This document shows positions 7,896 to 16,898 of a stretch of 64,000 nt of DNA, in pieces. Every line of letters begins with the position of its first letter. Within the stretch, counting starts at the first letter, position 1. Below the pieces are notes generated by a model. That model ran no database searches. It saw nothing but the letters and a program-made list of their open reading frames with translations, and was not told the DNA's origin. Source of the stretch: Erythrobacter dokdonensis DSW-74 (GTDB lineage: Bacteria > Pseudomonadota > Alphaproteobacteria > Sphingomonadales > Sphingomonadaceae); NCBI RefSeq assembly GCF_001677335.1, contig NZ_LZYB01000001.1, positions 496,001 to 560,000 of the forward strand, read 5' to 3'. Position numbers and translations under genes: made by a program.

Positions 7896-8615
7896 CTAGG
7901 TGGAGTCTTGCGCCGCCGCCTGCCACAGCGGAAAGCGGGCAATCTTCCCGGCTGCGGGCATAAGCGCCTCGATCCTTCTGGCGGGTTGCAGCGCGCCGAG
8001 GATTTCGGGGTGGCCTGCATCGAGCCCGCCCGTCAGCGTGCCGAAGGCGGGCAGGATCATGCGCTCGGCTCCTGCGGCAGAGCGGCCGAGCACGGCACAT
8101 GGCCGGACGATATGGCGGTTCCTGACATTGACGCGCAGCTTGGGGTGATAGTGCCCCGAAAGCTCCGGCGCGGTCTCTCCGGCGCGGGCTTCGTGGCGCA
8201 GGATCACGCCGCCGACTTCGAGTTCCGACACGATCGTCCCGCCGAAGCCCTTGGGCAGCGCCTCGTCGTGATTGCCGGTAATCCACACCCAGTCGAGCGC
8301 GCGCGTCAGCGCTTCCAGCATCCCGGTGCAATGCGCGTCGAGCCGCAAGGCGCCCGCATCATCATGGAAATTGTCGCCCAGCGTAATCACCCGCCGCGCG
8401 CCCGTCTGCCGCACCGCGTCCGCCAGCCGTTCCAGCGTGTCGCGGCTGTCATAGGGCGGAAGCATCGAGCCGCGCGCCGCGAACCAGCTTGCCTTTTCCA
8501 GATGCAGGTCGGCGACCAGCAGCGCGCGTTCAGCCGGCCAGTAGAGCGCGCGACCTGCGCCAAGCGCAAGTTCGTGTCCGGCAAAGGGGAAGGGGGTGAA
8601 CATAGCGCGAACCAT
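7896..8615 (-). CDS. pdeM: PdeM-like metallophosphoesterase (ligase-associated DNA damage response family)
   Basis: About 239 aa calcineurin-like phosphoesterase. Metal motifs in order: [15 protein letters not shown] (DxH), [10 protein letters not shown] (GDxxHD), [10 protein letters not shown] (GNHD), ILRHEA and [10 protein letters not shown] (GHxH). [23 protein letters not shown] is characteristic of the PdeM group, whose genes usually travel with an ATP-dependent ligase, helicase and exonuclease in a DNA-repair cluster. None of those is beside it here. Start uncertain: ATG 8615 or 8603; an open frame continues to 8654. Divergent from hemF, convergent with nothing, and just upstream of infC. 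Confidence 0.75.
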   Translation of the reverse strand: MVRAMFTPFPFAGHELALGAGRALYWPAERALLVADLHLEKASWFAARGSMLPPYDSRDTLERLADAVRQTGARRVITLGDNFHDDAGALRLDAHCTGMLEALTRALDWVWITGNHDEALPKGFGGTIVSELEVGGVILRHEARAGETAPELSGHYHPKLRVNVRNRHIVRPCAVLGRSAAGAERMILPAFGTLTGGLDAGHPEILGALQPARRIEALMPAAGKIARFPLWQAAAQDST

Positions 8616-8718
8616 GGTCCAGCCTGTGCCTGCAAACATTCGGCTTTGCAACACAGCTTGCAGACTTGTGCGCCGCGCCGCATTGCCTATGGTGCGGGCA
8701 AATGACGGATGGGGATGT

Positions 8719-9576
8719 ATGACGGACTGGACTGATCATTCTGCACGCGCGCGGGCGTGGTTTGAGGATTTGCGCGACCAGATTTGTGCCGAATTCGAGG
8801 CGATAGAGCGCGAGGCGGGGTCGGATGCGAGCTTCACCTACACCGCCTGGAACCGCCACGAGGAAGGCAATCCCGATCCCGGCGGCGGCACGCAGGGGTT
8901 GATGAAAGGCAAGGTGTTCGAGAAGGTCGGAGTCAATGTCTCGACCGTGCGCGGCAGCTTCGCCAAGGAATTTGCAGGCAGCATCAACGGCGCGAGCGCG
9001 GATAATCCCGGCTTTGCCGCCACCGGCATTTCTCTGGTCGCCCACATGGCCAATCCGCACGTTCCCGCGGTGCATATGAACACCCGGTTCCTTACCACCA
9101 CCAAGGCGTGGTTCGGCGGCGGGGCGGACCTCAATCCGCCGATCCCCTATGAAGAGGACACGGCAGAATTCCATGCCGCGATGCAGGCCGCCTGCGATCC
9201 GCACAACCCGACCTATTTCGAACGCTACAGCAAGTGGGCGGAGGAATATTTCTACATCCCCCACCGGCAGGTCGGGCGAGGGGTCGGGGGGATTTTCTGC
9301 GATCATCTGGAATGCGCCGACGATGCCGCGTGGGAGCGAAACTTCGCCTTCATCCAGGATATCGGCAAACAGTTCCTCGAAGTGTTCCCGGCGATCGTGC
9401 GCAAGCGGATGAACAGCCGCTTCACGCCCGAGGACGAGGCGCGGATGTTCGAATACCGGGGCCGCTACGCCGAATTCAACCTGGTCTACGACCGCGGCAC
9501 GATCTTCGGCCTGAAGACCGGCGGCAATATCGACGCGATTTTGATGAGCCTGCCGCCGCGCGCGACGTGGAGTTGA
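8719..9576 (+). CDS. hemF: Oxygen-dependent coproporphyrinogen III oxidase
   Basis: 285 aa, full length for HemF. It converts coproporphyrinogen III to protoporphyrinogen IX with O2 in heme biosynthesis (and toward bacteriochlorophyll in phototrophic relatives). Conserved blocks: [85 protein letters not shown] and [13 protein letters not shown], holding the conserved His and Asp residues of the active site. ATG 8719 follows GGATGGGG. A decayed copy of its last 140 bp occurs at 10513-10652. Confidence 0.95.
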   Translation: MTDWTDHSARARAWFEDLRDQICAEFEAIEREAGSDASFTYTAWNRHEEGNPDPGGGTQGLMKGKVFEKVGVNVSTVRGSFAKEFAGSINGASADNPGFAATGISLVAHMANPHVPAVHMNTRFLTTTKAWFGGGADLNPPIPYEEDTAEFHAAMQAACDPHNPTYFERYSKWAEEYFYIPHRQVGRGVGGIFCDHLECADDAAWERNFAFIQDIGKQFLEVFPAIVRKRMNSRFTPEDEARMFEYRGRYAEFNLVYDRGTIFGLKTGGNIDAILMSLPPRATWS

Positions 9577-9595
9577 GGCGCCACCTGGTCGTAAG

Positions 9596-10270
9596 TCAGG
9601 GCGCGACTTCGATCACGTCGACATAGGCGACCGTGCGGTTCAGCGCGATCGCCACATAGATCGTCGGCTCGCCTTCGATGGTGCGGCGGGCGGTGAAATA
9701 TTCGACGTCGCCGGCAATGCCCAGATTGATCCCGTTTACCGGCACATAGCCTGCGCCAAGCTGGTGATAGGCCGAACTTCCGCATTGCGCCTTGCGCGAG
9801 CATTGCCATTCGATCTCGAAGCCTTGCCGCAGCAAGGGTTCGCGCCACGCCGTAATCATCGCCGAGGGCGTCTCGCCACTCGTCAGCTTGTAGCGGGTCC
9901 GGGTCAGCACGCCGGTGTGATCCTGATAGCTGACAAGCTTGGGCTTGAACCCGGTAATGCGGCGATAGGTTGCCATTGTTCCGGCCTCGCGATCGGTCTC
10001 GCTGGCACCCGGGATTGCCGGAACGGCGAAGCCCGTATTGCTGCCTTCCGCCGGGGCGGCGTTGCCCGTAGCAGCGCCGGGATCATCCGGCATGCAGTCG
10101 CGCGCCCCTGTAACGCATTGCACCGCCTCGCGGGTCCGCTGCTGGGCTTGCCGTCTTGTCTCGCGTTCGGCTTCGCGCTTGATGACGTTGCCGAGCGACT
10201 GCGCAGCGGCCTCCTGCACCGGGGCAAGGCCAAGCAATCCTGCCGCCAAACCGCAAAAAACGATCCGCAT
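9596..10270 (-). CDS. Exported protein of unknown function, DUF4892-like
   Basis: 224 aa. ATG 10270 is 9 nt after GGGAGG. Residues 1-24 form a signal peptide (hydrophobic core, cleavage near EAAAQS). The N-terminal mature part is basic and rich in Arg, Glu and Gln (coiled), followed by a Pro/Ala/Gly linker. The C-terminal 110 residues contain a Cys pair (EWQCSRKAQCGSS) and end in VAIALNRTVAYVDVIEVAP. The YRRITGF..., LTSGETPSAMITAW, WQC..CGS and Y-V-x-V-I-E pattern resembles DUF4892 proteins of Gram-negative bacteria, but this is by eye. Periplasmic or outer-membrane-associated. Convergent with hemF. Confidence 0.6.
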   Translation of the reverse strand: MRIVFCGLAAGLLGLAPVQEAAAQSLGNVIKREAERETRRQAQQRTREAVQCVTGARDCMPDDPGAATGNAAPAEGSNTGFAVPAIPGASETDREAGTMATYRRITGFKPKLVSYQDHTGVLTRTRYKLTSGETPSAMITAWREPLLRQGFEIEWQCSRKAQCGSSAYHQLGAGYVPVNGINLGIAGDVEYFTARRTIEGEPTIYVAIALNRTVAYVDVIEVAP

Positions 10271-10432
10271 GGTCCGTGTCCTCCCTCGCCGTCCCGATGA
10301 CTCGCATGCAAGCATCGTGGTGCACGGATAAATCAGGGGTGGTCGCCGCGATTGTAGGAAGTGGACAGGCTGGCGCGAGAAAGCGGGCGTTTGCAACACC
10401 GTCCGCCCAGGCGCCTCAAGGCTGGCCGCGCC

Positions 10433-10652
<220 letters not shown>

Positions 10653-10723
10653 TCAGTCAGTCGTACAGTGGTATGGCCAGATCCGGCCCGGGAAAGGGGG
10701 ACCTTCCCGGGCCAGACAGCGAT

Positions 10724-10987
10724 TTATTCCGGCGCCAGAGCCTCGGCGTAGATGGGGATAAAGATCGTGTAACAAGAGGTTCCGCCAGCCGAACCATACC
10801 CGCCGCCATTGGTCGGATCAGTGGTGTGATCGATCTTGCAATAGGTGTAGAAACAGCCGGTGGAGTTGCAGTCCCTGCTGGACCAGCTCCCTCCGGTTTT
10901 TTCTCCCGATGGCTTGGCGTGGGCCATGGGGGGCATTGCTATAGCGAGCGTCGCCAATCCGAGCGCGAAAGTCTTCATAAGCCTCAT
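10724..10987 (-). CDS. Small secreted Cys-containing peptide, unknown function
   Basis: 87 aa. ATG 10987 follows AAAGGG at 8 nt; ATG 10978 is also possible. Signal peptide MKTFALGLATLAIAMPPMAHA, then a 60-residue mature chain with four Cys (RDCNSTGCFYTYCKIDHTT, later TSCYTIF) and Gly/Ser-rich segments. The spacing could allow two disulfides. It lies between the relic and rsh, in the second half of the proposed duplication, followed upstream by an AT-rich stretch. I do not recognise the family. Confidence 0.55.
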   Translation of the reverse strand: MRLMKTFALGLATLAIAMPPMAHAKPSGEKTGGSWSSRDCNSTGCFYTYCKIDHTTDPTNGGGYGSAGGTSCYTIFIPIYAEALAPE

Positions 10988-11372
10988 AGGTGCAACCCTT
11001 TAGAAACGCAGCCAACTTCGGCTGCAAGTGAAGGCTATCAAGAGGCTCTTCCGGGTCAACAGGATTCGTAATATCGAAATAAAATTATGCGGACGTGCAA
11101 TAATTATCCGTAATATAGTTACAATATTCTGCGAGCGAAAATCTCGGAATAACGTAATCTCTTTGCGACATTTCGGTTCCGAATATTGCAAAAATTCCAA
11201 TATCTGCGAATCTTCATTTAATACCAGAAGTGAATATTTGTGAACGCGTCGCGGTGCGGGGCTGTCTGGCGAATGGGGTGATTCGGTCCTCGTCCGCGCC
11301 GTCGTGTCCCGCCTTCGCCCATGCAACAATCGCCCTTGCCGCGCCGCGCCCCCGCGCACATATTCACCCGTG
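10988..11372. other. Non-coding gap with AT-rich core upstream of rsh
   Basis: About 385 bp. The part from 11045 to 11240 is strikingly AT-rich for this chromosome and carries repeated AATATC/GAATAT-like words (for example near 11070, 11123, 11180 and 11231). No convincing gene, tRNA or hairpin terminator seen. It may hold the rsh promoter and the promoter of the small secreted peptide, or be foreign DNA. Confidence 0.5.
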
Positions 11373-13463
11373 ATGCTGCGCCAGTACGAACTCGTCGAGA
11401 AGGTCCTCGATTACGATCCCAACGCCGACGAGGCGATGCTCAACCGCGCCTATGTCTATACCGTCCAGAAGCACGGCACCCAGAAGCGCGCCAGCGGCGA
11501 TCCCTATTTCTCGCACCCGGTCGAAGTCGCCGGGCTGATGACCGATCTCAAACTCGATCAGGCCACCATCATCACCGCGCTGCTCCACGATACGGTGGAG
11601 GATACCCTCGCCACGATCGACGATATCGAGGCCCATTTCGGCCCGGAGGTCGCGCGGCTGGTCGACGGGGTGACCAAGCTCTCCAAGATCGAGACCATGC
11701 CGGAGAACGAGCGCGCGGCCGAGAACCTGCGCAAGTTCCTGTTGGCGATGTCCGAGGATATCCGCGTGCTGCTGGTCAAGCTGGCCGACCGGCTGCACAA
11801 CATGCGCACGCTGCACTTCATCAAGAACCCGGCCAAGCGCCAGCGCATCGCGCGCGAGACGATGGATATCTACGCCCCTCTGGCAGAGCGGGTGGGCATG
11901 TATGAATACATGCGCGAGATGCAGGCGCTCGCTTTCCGCGAACTGGAGCCGGAAGGCTATGCCACGATCACCGACCGGCTCGAGCAGTTGCGCAGCAAGG
12001 ACGGCGGGCAGGTCGATGCGATTGCCCTGAAGATCAAGCAGCGGCTTGCCGAGGCGGGCTTGAAGGTCGAGGTTTCGGGCCGCGAGAAGCATCCCTATTC
12101 GATCTGGCACAAGATGGCCGAACGCCATGTCAGCTTCGAGCAGGTGACCGACATCATGGCCTTCCGCGTCCTGACCGATACCGAGGAGGACTGCTACCGC
12201 GCGCTGGGCATTCTGCACACCACGTGGCAATTCCTTCCCGGACGTTTCAAGGACTATATCTCCACGCCCAAGACCAATGGCTACCGGTCCCTGCACACGT
12301 CCTTGATGTACGAGAACTCGATGCGGGTCGAGGTGCAGATCCGCACCCGCGAGATGCACCGCCGCAACGAATTCGGCCTTGCCGCGCACTGGGCCTACAA
12401 GCAGTCGGACAAGGCCGACGGGCAGGTGGGCTGGCTGCGCGACCTGATCGAGATCGTCGAGCAAAGCCACGATGCCGAGGAACTGCTCGAACACACGCGG
12501 CTGGCGATCTATCAAGACCGTATCTTTGCCTTCACCCCCAAGGGCGCGCTGTTCCAGCTTCCCAAGGGCGCGACGGCGGTGGACTTTGCCTTTGCCGTCC
12601 ACACCGATCTGGGCCTCGCCTGCGTCGGCGCGAAGATCAACGGGCGGCACATGCCGCTGCGCACACCGCTGTCGAACGGCGATGTGGTGGAGATCATCAA
12701 GAACCCCGGCGCCGCGCCGCAGCTGTCATGGCTGGCTTTCGTCGTCACCGGCAAGGCGCGCGCCGCGATCCGCCGTGCGGTGCGGTTGAAAGAACGCGAC
12801 GAGGTCGCCGCGATCGGTTCGAAACTGTTCGACGAGATCGCCGCGCGCGTTCCCGCCAAGATCGGCAAGAAGGCGATCCGCGGCGCGCTCCAGCGGCTCG
12901 GCATGGATGAGCCGGACGATCTGATGTACGCCATCGGCGCGGCCAAGATCTCCGATCGCGAGGTGATGGAGGCGCTGGTCCCCGGCTGCACCGCGGGGAT
13001 CGAGGAAGACGAGCACTGGACGAGGCGCGAGCGCGCGATCTCGATCCGCGGGCTCACCCCCGGCGTCGCCTTCGAGCTTGCCACCTGCTGCCACCCGGTG
13101 CCGGGCGACCGCATCGTCGGGATCCGCCGCAAGGGCGAGACGGTGCTGGTCCACGCGATCGACTGCCTCGAACTGGCGAGCGGTGTGGACAGCGACTGGA
13201 TCGACTTGGCCTGGGGCAACCGCTCGGTCGGCGCGGTCGGCCAGCTTTCCGTGACGCTCTACGACCGGCCCGGCACGCTGGCGGAGATGGCCGGCATCTT
13301 CGCGCAGAACAAGGCCAACGTGACGACGCTGGTGCAGACCCAGCTTGATCATCCCTTCACCAGCTATGACATCGAGATAGAGGTTCAGGACGTGGCGCAC
13401 CTCAACCGCATCCTCTCGGCCCTGCGGGCGAGCGACGCGGTGGCGCAGGCGGAGCGGCAGTAG
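11373..13463 (+). CDS. rsh: Bifunctional (p)ppGpp synthetase/hydrolase (RelA/SpoT homolog)
   Basis: 696 aa, usual Rsh length. Order: HD hydrolase domain (residues about 20-170, with ALLHDTVEDT), synthetase domain (about 200-350; RFKDYISTPKTNGYRSLHTS and VEVQIRTREMH), TGS (about 385-450), helical and zinc-finger-like region (ATCCHPVPGDRIVG), and C-terminal ACT (about 620-690). The RFKD (RxKD) motif in the synthetase marks the bifunctional class as opposed to ExDD in RelA. ATG 11373 is kept in the relic copy at 10433-10652; no clear Shine-Dalgarno precedes it. Single stringent-response regulator, as usual in alphaproteobacteria. Confidence 0.93.
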   Translation: MLRQYELVEKVLDYDPNADEAMLNRAYVYTVQKHGTQKRASGDPYFSHPVEVAGLMTDLKLDQATIITALLHDTVEDTLATIDDIEAHFGPEVARLVDGVTKLSKIETMPENERAAENLRKFLLAMSEDIRVLLVKLADRLHNMRTLHFIKNPAKRQRIARETMDIYAPLAERVGMYEYMREMQALAFRELEPEGYATITDRLEQLRSKDGGQVDAIALKIKQRLAEAGLKVEVSGREKHPYSIWHKMAERHVSFEQVTDIMAFRVLTDTEEDCYRALGILHTTWQFLPGRFKDYISTPKTNGYRSLHTSLMYENSMRVEVQIRTREMHRRNEFGLAAHWAYKQSDKADGQVGWLRDLIEIVEQSHDAEELLEHTRLAIYQDRIFAFTPKGALFQLPKGATAVDFAFAVHTDLGLACVGAKINGRHMPLRTPLSNGDVVEIIKNPGAAPQLSWLAFVVTGKARAAIRRAVRLKERDEVAAIGSKLFDEIAARVPAKIGKKAIRGALQRLGMDEPDDLMYAIGAAKISDREVMEALVPGCTAGIEEDEHWTRRERAISIRGLTPGVAFELATCCHPVPGDRIVGIRRKGETVLVHAIDCLELASGVDSDWIDLAWGNRSVGAVGQLSVTLYDRPGTLAEMAGIFAQNKANVTTLVQTQLDHPFTSYDIEIEVQDVAHLNRILSALRASDAVAQAERQ

Positions 13464-13467
13464 CGCC

Positions 13468-13785
13468 TCAGAGCAGTTCCAGCTGCAAACCGACCGGATC
13501 GCCCGCAGCCAGGTCTTCGGCCTGCATCACCTTCCGGCTCACCAGCAGCACCCATTCGCGCGATTGCTTTTGCGGGAATACCGATGTTTTCCAGCGTGTC
13601 TCGCCAATCCGGGCCATGACCTTGACCGAGCCGAAGCCGCGCGCACGGCCGAATTCAAGTCGGCTGATCGCAGCGTGCGTGGCGATTTTCTCGGCCTCGG
13701 CGCCTGACAGGGTCAGGAGATGATAGGTTCCGCGCTCGCCCTGCCAGCGGGTCAGCGGCAGGGTGGCGGCAACGGTCTCATCCAC
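13468..13785 (-). CDS. DUF1905-family small protein
   Basis: 105 aa. Core reads FGSVKVMARIGETRWKTSVF, then PQKQSREWVLLVSRKVM and AGDPVGLQLELL: a DUF1905 beta-barrel, found alone or with YdeI-like domains. The likely start is GTG at 13785, which overlaps the end of the upstream cyclophilin gene by 8 bp (its TGA is 13780-13778), suggesting translational coupling. Reading further upstream in this frame only shadows the cyclophilin gene. Function unknown. Confidence 0.75.
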   Translation of the reverse strand: MDETVAATLPLTRWQGERGTYHLLTLSGAEAEKIATHAAISRLEFGRARGFGSVKVMARIGETRWKTSVFPQKQSREWVLLVSRKVMQAEDLAAGDPVGLQLELL

Positions 13786-14806
13786 CGGATACGGCTCGCA
13801 CCGGCACGCGGATGTTGCAGATATCCGCGCCGCCCGCAGGCACGATGAAGAAGGGATCGCGGCGGTTGGCGATGGCTTCTGCATAGGTCGCGAAGGTGTC
13901 GCTTTCGGTCGAGAGGTATTCGAAGCGCGGTTGTTCGGAAGCCGGAAGATCGCTCGCCACCCGCACACTCAGGATCGGGGTGCGCTTGTCCGCTTCATCG
14001 GCGGCGTAGAACCCCAGCGCCCCCTTGCCGCGCGGCAGCGAGGAGAGGTGATCCATCCCCTCGATCACCCGGCCCACCAGCGCGATATTGCGGTCAAGAT
14101 GGCGCGGCGCATGGCCGATCACGGTATAAAGCTCCGCGCCTGATCCGGTGTCGGGCGAATAGTTTCGTCCCACGCCGACCATGCCGTAGCAGTGGGTGGG
14201 ATAGGCATGATCTGCTATCCTTCCGGTGAAACCCAGCACCAAAGGCCAGCCCTTGAAGTGAAACGGTGTGCCGGGATAGGCGTCGTGAATTGGGAATGCG
14301 ATAACGTCGTCGCGGCTGTTTTTGTTGGCGGCCTCATGGCGGCGAAACACGGGAAGGTAGCCGTCCTGTAACGCTGCAATATCGCTGACGACATACTCCT
14401 TTTCCTTCATCACCTTCAGCCCCTCAGGCAGCGGCTTCGGCTCCCCCGTCGCTTCGGGGTTGTCGTAATTGGGATCGCCCCACTGGGTGACGTAATTGTC
14501 CTGCACCCGGTTGACCGAGATCCCGTCATACCAACCGGAGCGCGCGAACAGGCGAATGTTGTGCACCCAGCCCTGGCTGAAGGGCGCGGGCATCAGCTGG
14601 ATCACCACCTGCCGCGCCTTGCCCTCGGCGTCGGGGGCGAGGGTCATCACCAGCAGATCCTCCGCCGGAATCGCCACCCAGTCGCTCTTGGGCGCGGCGG
14701 CGACGATTTCGGAGGGGGCGGGGTAGGCGGGTTTGCCAGCCTCTTGCGCAGATGCTGGCAAAGTGAGGGCGAGGGCTGCCGAAGCGGCGAGGAAGGCTTT
14801 GTTCAT
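13778..14806 (-). CDS. Exported cyclophilin-type peptidyl-prolyl isomerase
   Basis: 342 aa. ATG 14806 begins MNKAFLAASAALALTLPASA, a signal peptide cleaved before QEAG. Cyclophilin landmarks: HNIRLFARSGWYDGISVNRV, YVTQWGDPNYDNP (equivalent to QGGDP), YGMVGVGRNYSPDTGSGAELY, and IALVGRVIEGMDHLSSLPRG. A long insertion between these blocks makes it larger than minimal cyclophilins. Expected to catalyse proline isomerisation of periplasmic or outer-membrane proteins. The catalytic Arg of FHRV is kept in the sequence VNRV. Start alternative 14836 would spoil the signal peptide. Confidence 0.8.
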   Translation of the reverse strand: MNKAFLAASAALALTLPASAQEAGKPAYPAPSEIVAAAPKSDWVAIPAEDLLVMTLAPDAEGKARQVVIQLMPAPFSQGWVHNIRLFARSGWYDGISVNRVQDNYVTQWGDPNYDNPEATGEPKPLPEGLKVMKEKEYVVSDIAALQDGYLPVFRRHEAANKNSRDDVIAFPIHDAYPGTPFHFKGWPLVLGFTGRIADHAYPTHCYGMVGVGRNYSPDTGSGAELYTVIGHAPRHLDRNIALVGRVIEGMDHLSSLPRGKGALGFYAADEADKRTPILSVRVASDLPASEQPRFEYLSTESDTFATYAEAIANRRDPFFIVPAGGADICNIRVPVRAVSGG

Positions 14807-15202
14807 GCGGGCATAGTGCCAGCGAAGCAGGGCCATAGCCAGAATGAAAGCACTGGTTCGGCCCGAAGGGCCGCAAGGGCGACTGCCCGCCGCGCCTTAT
14901 GGCGCGAAAGCCAAGGGCGCGGATGCGCCAGCCGGCGCTTGAGGCGAAACAAGAAACCCCCAATCAAAAACCCCTTTCCGCGCGTTTTTGAGGGCGGAAA
15001 GGGGTTCTCGAGGCCGCGTTCGCAGGGAATGCCGGATCCGCGCAGCGCATGCCACGCGCTTCGTTTACCACGATTCCGGCAGACGGCCAAACCGACGTGC
15101 CTTGCAGAAGCGGCCTTGTGCCGCTATCGGCGCGAGCCTGCCCTGAAAGGCGCTCCCGTACTTGCGCTCAAGTAGCGAAGCGGTAGCGCAGCAAAGGCGC
15201 AT
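14807..15202. other. Non-coding gap with strong inverted repeat
   Basis: About 395 bp between the cyclophilin and the tRNA. It holds the perfect hairpin at 14969-15006 and several short GC-rich dyads (for example GCGCCTTATGGCGC near 14892). No gene seen. Confidence 0.5.
14969..15006 (-). terminator. Perfect 13-bp hairpin, terminator-like on the minus strand
   Basis: AACCCCTTTCCGC (14969-14981) pairs with GCGGAAAGGGGTT (14994-15006), loop 12 nt. Read on the minus strand it is followed by TTTTTGATTGG, a short T-tract. No minus-strand gene lies immediately upstream, so it may protect the cyclophilin gene from read-through or be a dispersed palindrome. Confidence 0.45.
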
Positions 15203-15293
15203 GGAGCAGTGGCCGAGTGGTCGAAGGCGCACGCCTGGAAAGTGTGTATACGTCAAAAGCGTATCGAGGGTTCGAATCCCTCCTGCTCCGCCA
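15203..15293 (+). tRNA. tRNA-Ser (anticodon GGA)
   Basis: 91 nt with CCA encoded. Acceptor GGAGCAG pairs with CTGCTCC; D arm GCCGAGTGGTCGAAGGC; anticodon arm CACGC-CTGGAAA-GTGTG with anticodon GGA; long variable arm typical of class II tRNA; T arm GAGGGTTCGAATCCCTC. Reads UCC and UCU. Confidence 0.97.
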
Positions 15294-15603
15294 GCCACCC
15301 TTTTCCAGCCGATCCGCGCCAGCCATACCGGTGCGATCAGCGCGGCGTGAAGCCATTCGTTTTAACGCAATGCTTCGGGCAAAGCGGCAAGCGCCACCGC
15401 CGGCAGTCTCGCCAACAACCATGGCAGGGCGAAACAATGGACGAGGCACAGCAACGAAAGACCCATCCCGAACCGGTGCCAGGGTGCCTCGGTGCGGATT
15501 GCTGAAGGTAAGACGGCCATGCGTTGCCCCTGTTGCGTAATGTTACAACATCACTTAAGACTGCACCGCTGATTTGCAAGTGCCAGCAACAGGATTTCAA
15601 CCC
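15294..15603. other. Non-coding gap upstream of the CobW-type gene
   Basis: 310 bp between tRNA-Ser and the GTPase gene. Holds the Zur-like palindrome at 15540-15551 near its end; nothing else supported. Confidence 0.5.
15540..15551. promoter_or_regulatory. Zur-like operator
   Basis: ATGTTACAACAT is a perfect 5+5 dyad around AC, flanked by GTA and CACTT, 52 bp before the ATG of a COG0523 GTPase. Known Zur boxes in proteobacteria share a TGTTATAnnATAACA-like core, and Zur commonly controls this family. Candidate only. Confidence 0.5.
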
Positions 15604-16839
15604 ATGACCGCTTCGCCTGATCTCCGCCTGCCCGTCACCGTGCTCTCCGGCTTTCTTGGTGCTGGAAAGACCACGCTGCTCAACCAGATCCTCGCCAACC
15701 GCGAAGGCAGGCGCGTGGCGGTGATCGTCAACGACATGAGCGAGGTCAATATCGACGCCGATCTGGTGCGTGGTGGCGAGGCGGCGCTATCCCGCGCGGA
15801 AGAAACGCTGGTCGAGATGACCAATGGTTGCATCTGCTGCACCCTGCGCGACGACTTGCTGAAGGAAGTGCGCAAGCTGGCCGAGGAAGGCCGCTTCGAC
15901 TATCTCGTGATCGAAAGCACCGGGATTTCCGAACCCCTGCCGGTGGCCGCGACCTTTTCCTTCCGCGACGAATATGACGAGTGTCTCGGCGATGTCGCCC
16001 GGCTCGACACGATGGTGACCGTGGTCGACGCGCTCAACCTGCTGGCCGACTATTCGAGCACCGACCTGCTGTCGGTGCGTGGGCAAACCGCGGGCGAGGG
16101 CGATGACCGCAGCCTTGTCGGCCTGCTGGTCGAACAGATCGAATTCGCCGACGTGGTGATCGTCAACAAGGCCAGCGCCGTTCCGCCCGAACAACTCGCC
16201 ACGGTCAAGCAGGTGGTCGCCTCATTGAACGCCGATGCGCAGATCATCGAGGCGGACTTCGGCAAGGTCGCGCTCGATGCGATCCTCGATACGGGCCTCT
16301 ATGACGAGGATCGGTCCGAACAGCACCCGCTGTGGATGAAGGAACTCTACGACTATGCCAGCCACCGCCCGGAAAGCGAGGAATACGGGGTCGAAAGCTT
16401 CGTCTACCGCGCCCGCCGGCCCTTTCACCCGGCAATGTTCTACCGCTTCCTGACCGGCGATGCGCTCGACAAGGTGATCCGCGCCAAGGGCCATTTCTGG
16501 CTCGCCACGCGCACCGACTTCCTCGGCGAGCTGGCGATTGCCGGGCACCAGAAGACGGTCAGCCGCATGGGCCGCTGGTGGGCCGCCGTGCCCAAGAACC
16601 GCTGGCCGGACGATGGCACTTTCGAGGAATTCGTGATCCGCCACTGGGACGCGGTATGGGGCGACCGGCGGCAGGAACTGGTGTTCATCGGCATCGGGCT
16701 CGACAAGGCGGCGATCACCAAGGCGCTCGATGCGTGTCTCGTGCCCGCCGACGCATTCACGCCGGAGCAGTGGGAGCGTCTCAACGATCCTTTTCCGGCC
16801 TGGGACGAGGCGCAGAAACCGCTCGCGACGGCGTCCTAG
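15604..16839 (+). CDS. CobW/ZigA-type G3E GTPase, putative zinc metallochaperone
   Basis: 411 aa. N-terminal P-loop GTPase: [20 protein letters not shown] (Walker A), [16 protein letters not shown], the metal-binding [13 protein letters not shown] (CxCC), [10 protein letters not shown] (switch), and VIVNKAS (NKxD-like). The CobW C-terminal domain follows from about residue 250 with [18 protein letters not shown] and the basic [13 protein letters not shown]. YciC/ZigA relatives deliver zinc to client enzymes in zinc shortage. The start at 15604 follows AGGA at 9 nt. The Zur-like palindrome 52 bp upstream supports the zinc role over cobalamin; no cob genes are nearby. Confidence 0.85.
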   Translation: MTASPDLRLPVTVLSGFLGAGKTTLLNQILANREGRRVAVIVNDMSEVNIDADLVRGGEAALSRAEETLVEMTNGCICCTLRDDLLKEVRKLAEEGRFDYLVIESTGISEPLPVAATFSFRDEYDECLGDVARLDTMVTVVDALNLLADYSSTDLLSVRGQTAGEGDDRSLVGLLVEQIEFADVVIVNKASAVPPEQLATVKQVVASLNADAQIIEADFGKVALDAILDTGLYDEDRSEQHPLWMKELYDYASHRPESEEYGVESFVYRARRPFHPAMFYRFLTGDALDKVIRAKGHFWLATRTDFLGELAIAGHQKTVSRMGRWWAAVPKNRWPDDGTFEEFVIRHWDAVWGDRRQELVFIGIGLDKAAITKALDACLVPADAFTPEQWERLNDPFPAWDEAQKPLATAS

Positions 16840-16861
16840 ATCACGAACCCGAGGTCGACCC

Positions 16862-16898
16862 GGCTTCTGACGCGCCCATCCGGACCGGATCAGAAGCC
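16862..16898. terminator. Hairpin between convergent genes
   Basis: GGCTTCTGA (16862-16870) pairs with TCAGAAGCC (16890-16898), 19-nt loop. It lies between the CobW-type gene (ends 16839) and the M14 gene, overlapping the latter's stop codon. No T-tract, so a weak or processed bidirectional terminator. Confidence 0.4.

Noticed and set aside
11000..11359. Open frames in the AT-rich tract upstream of rsh
   Set aside because: Biased composition, no ribosome sites and overlap with both neighbours' regulatory regions.
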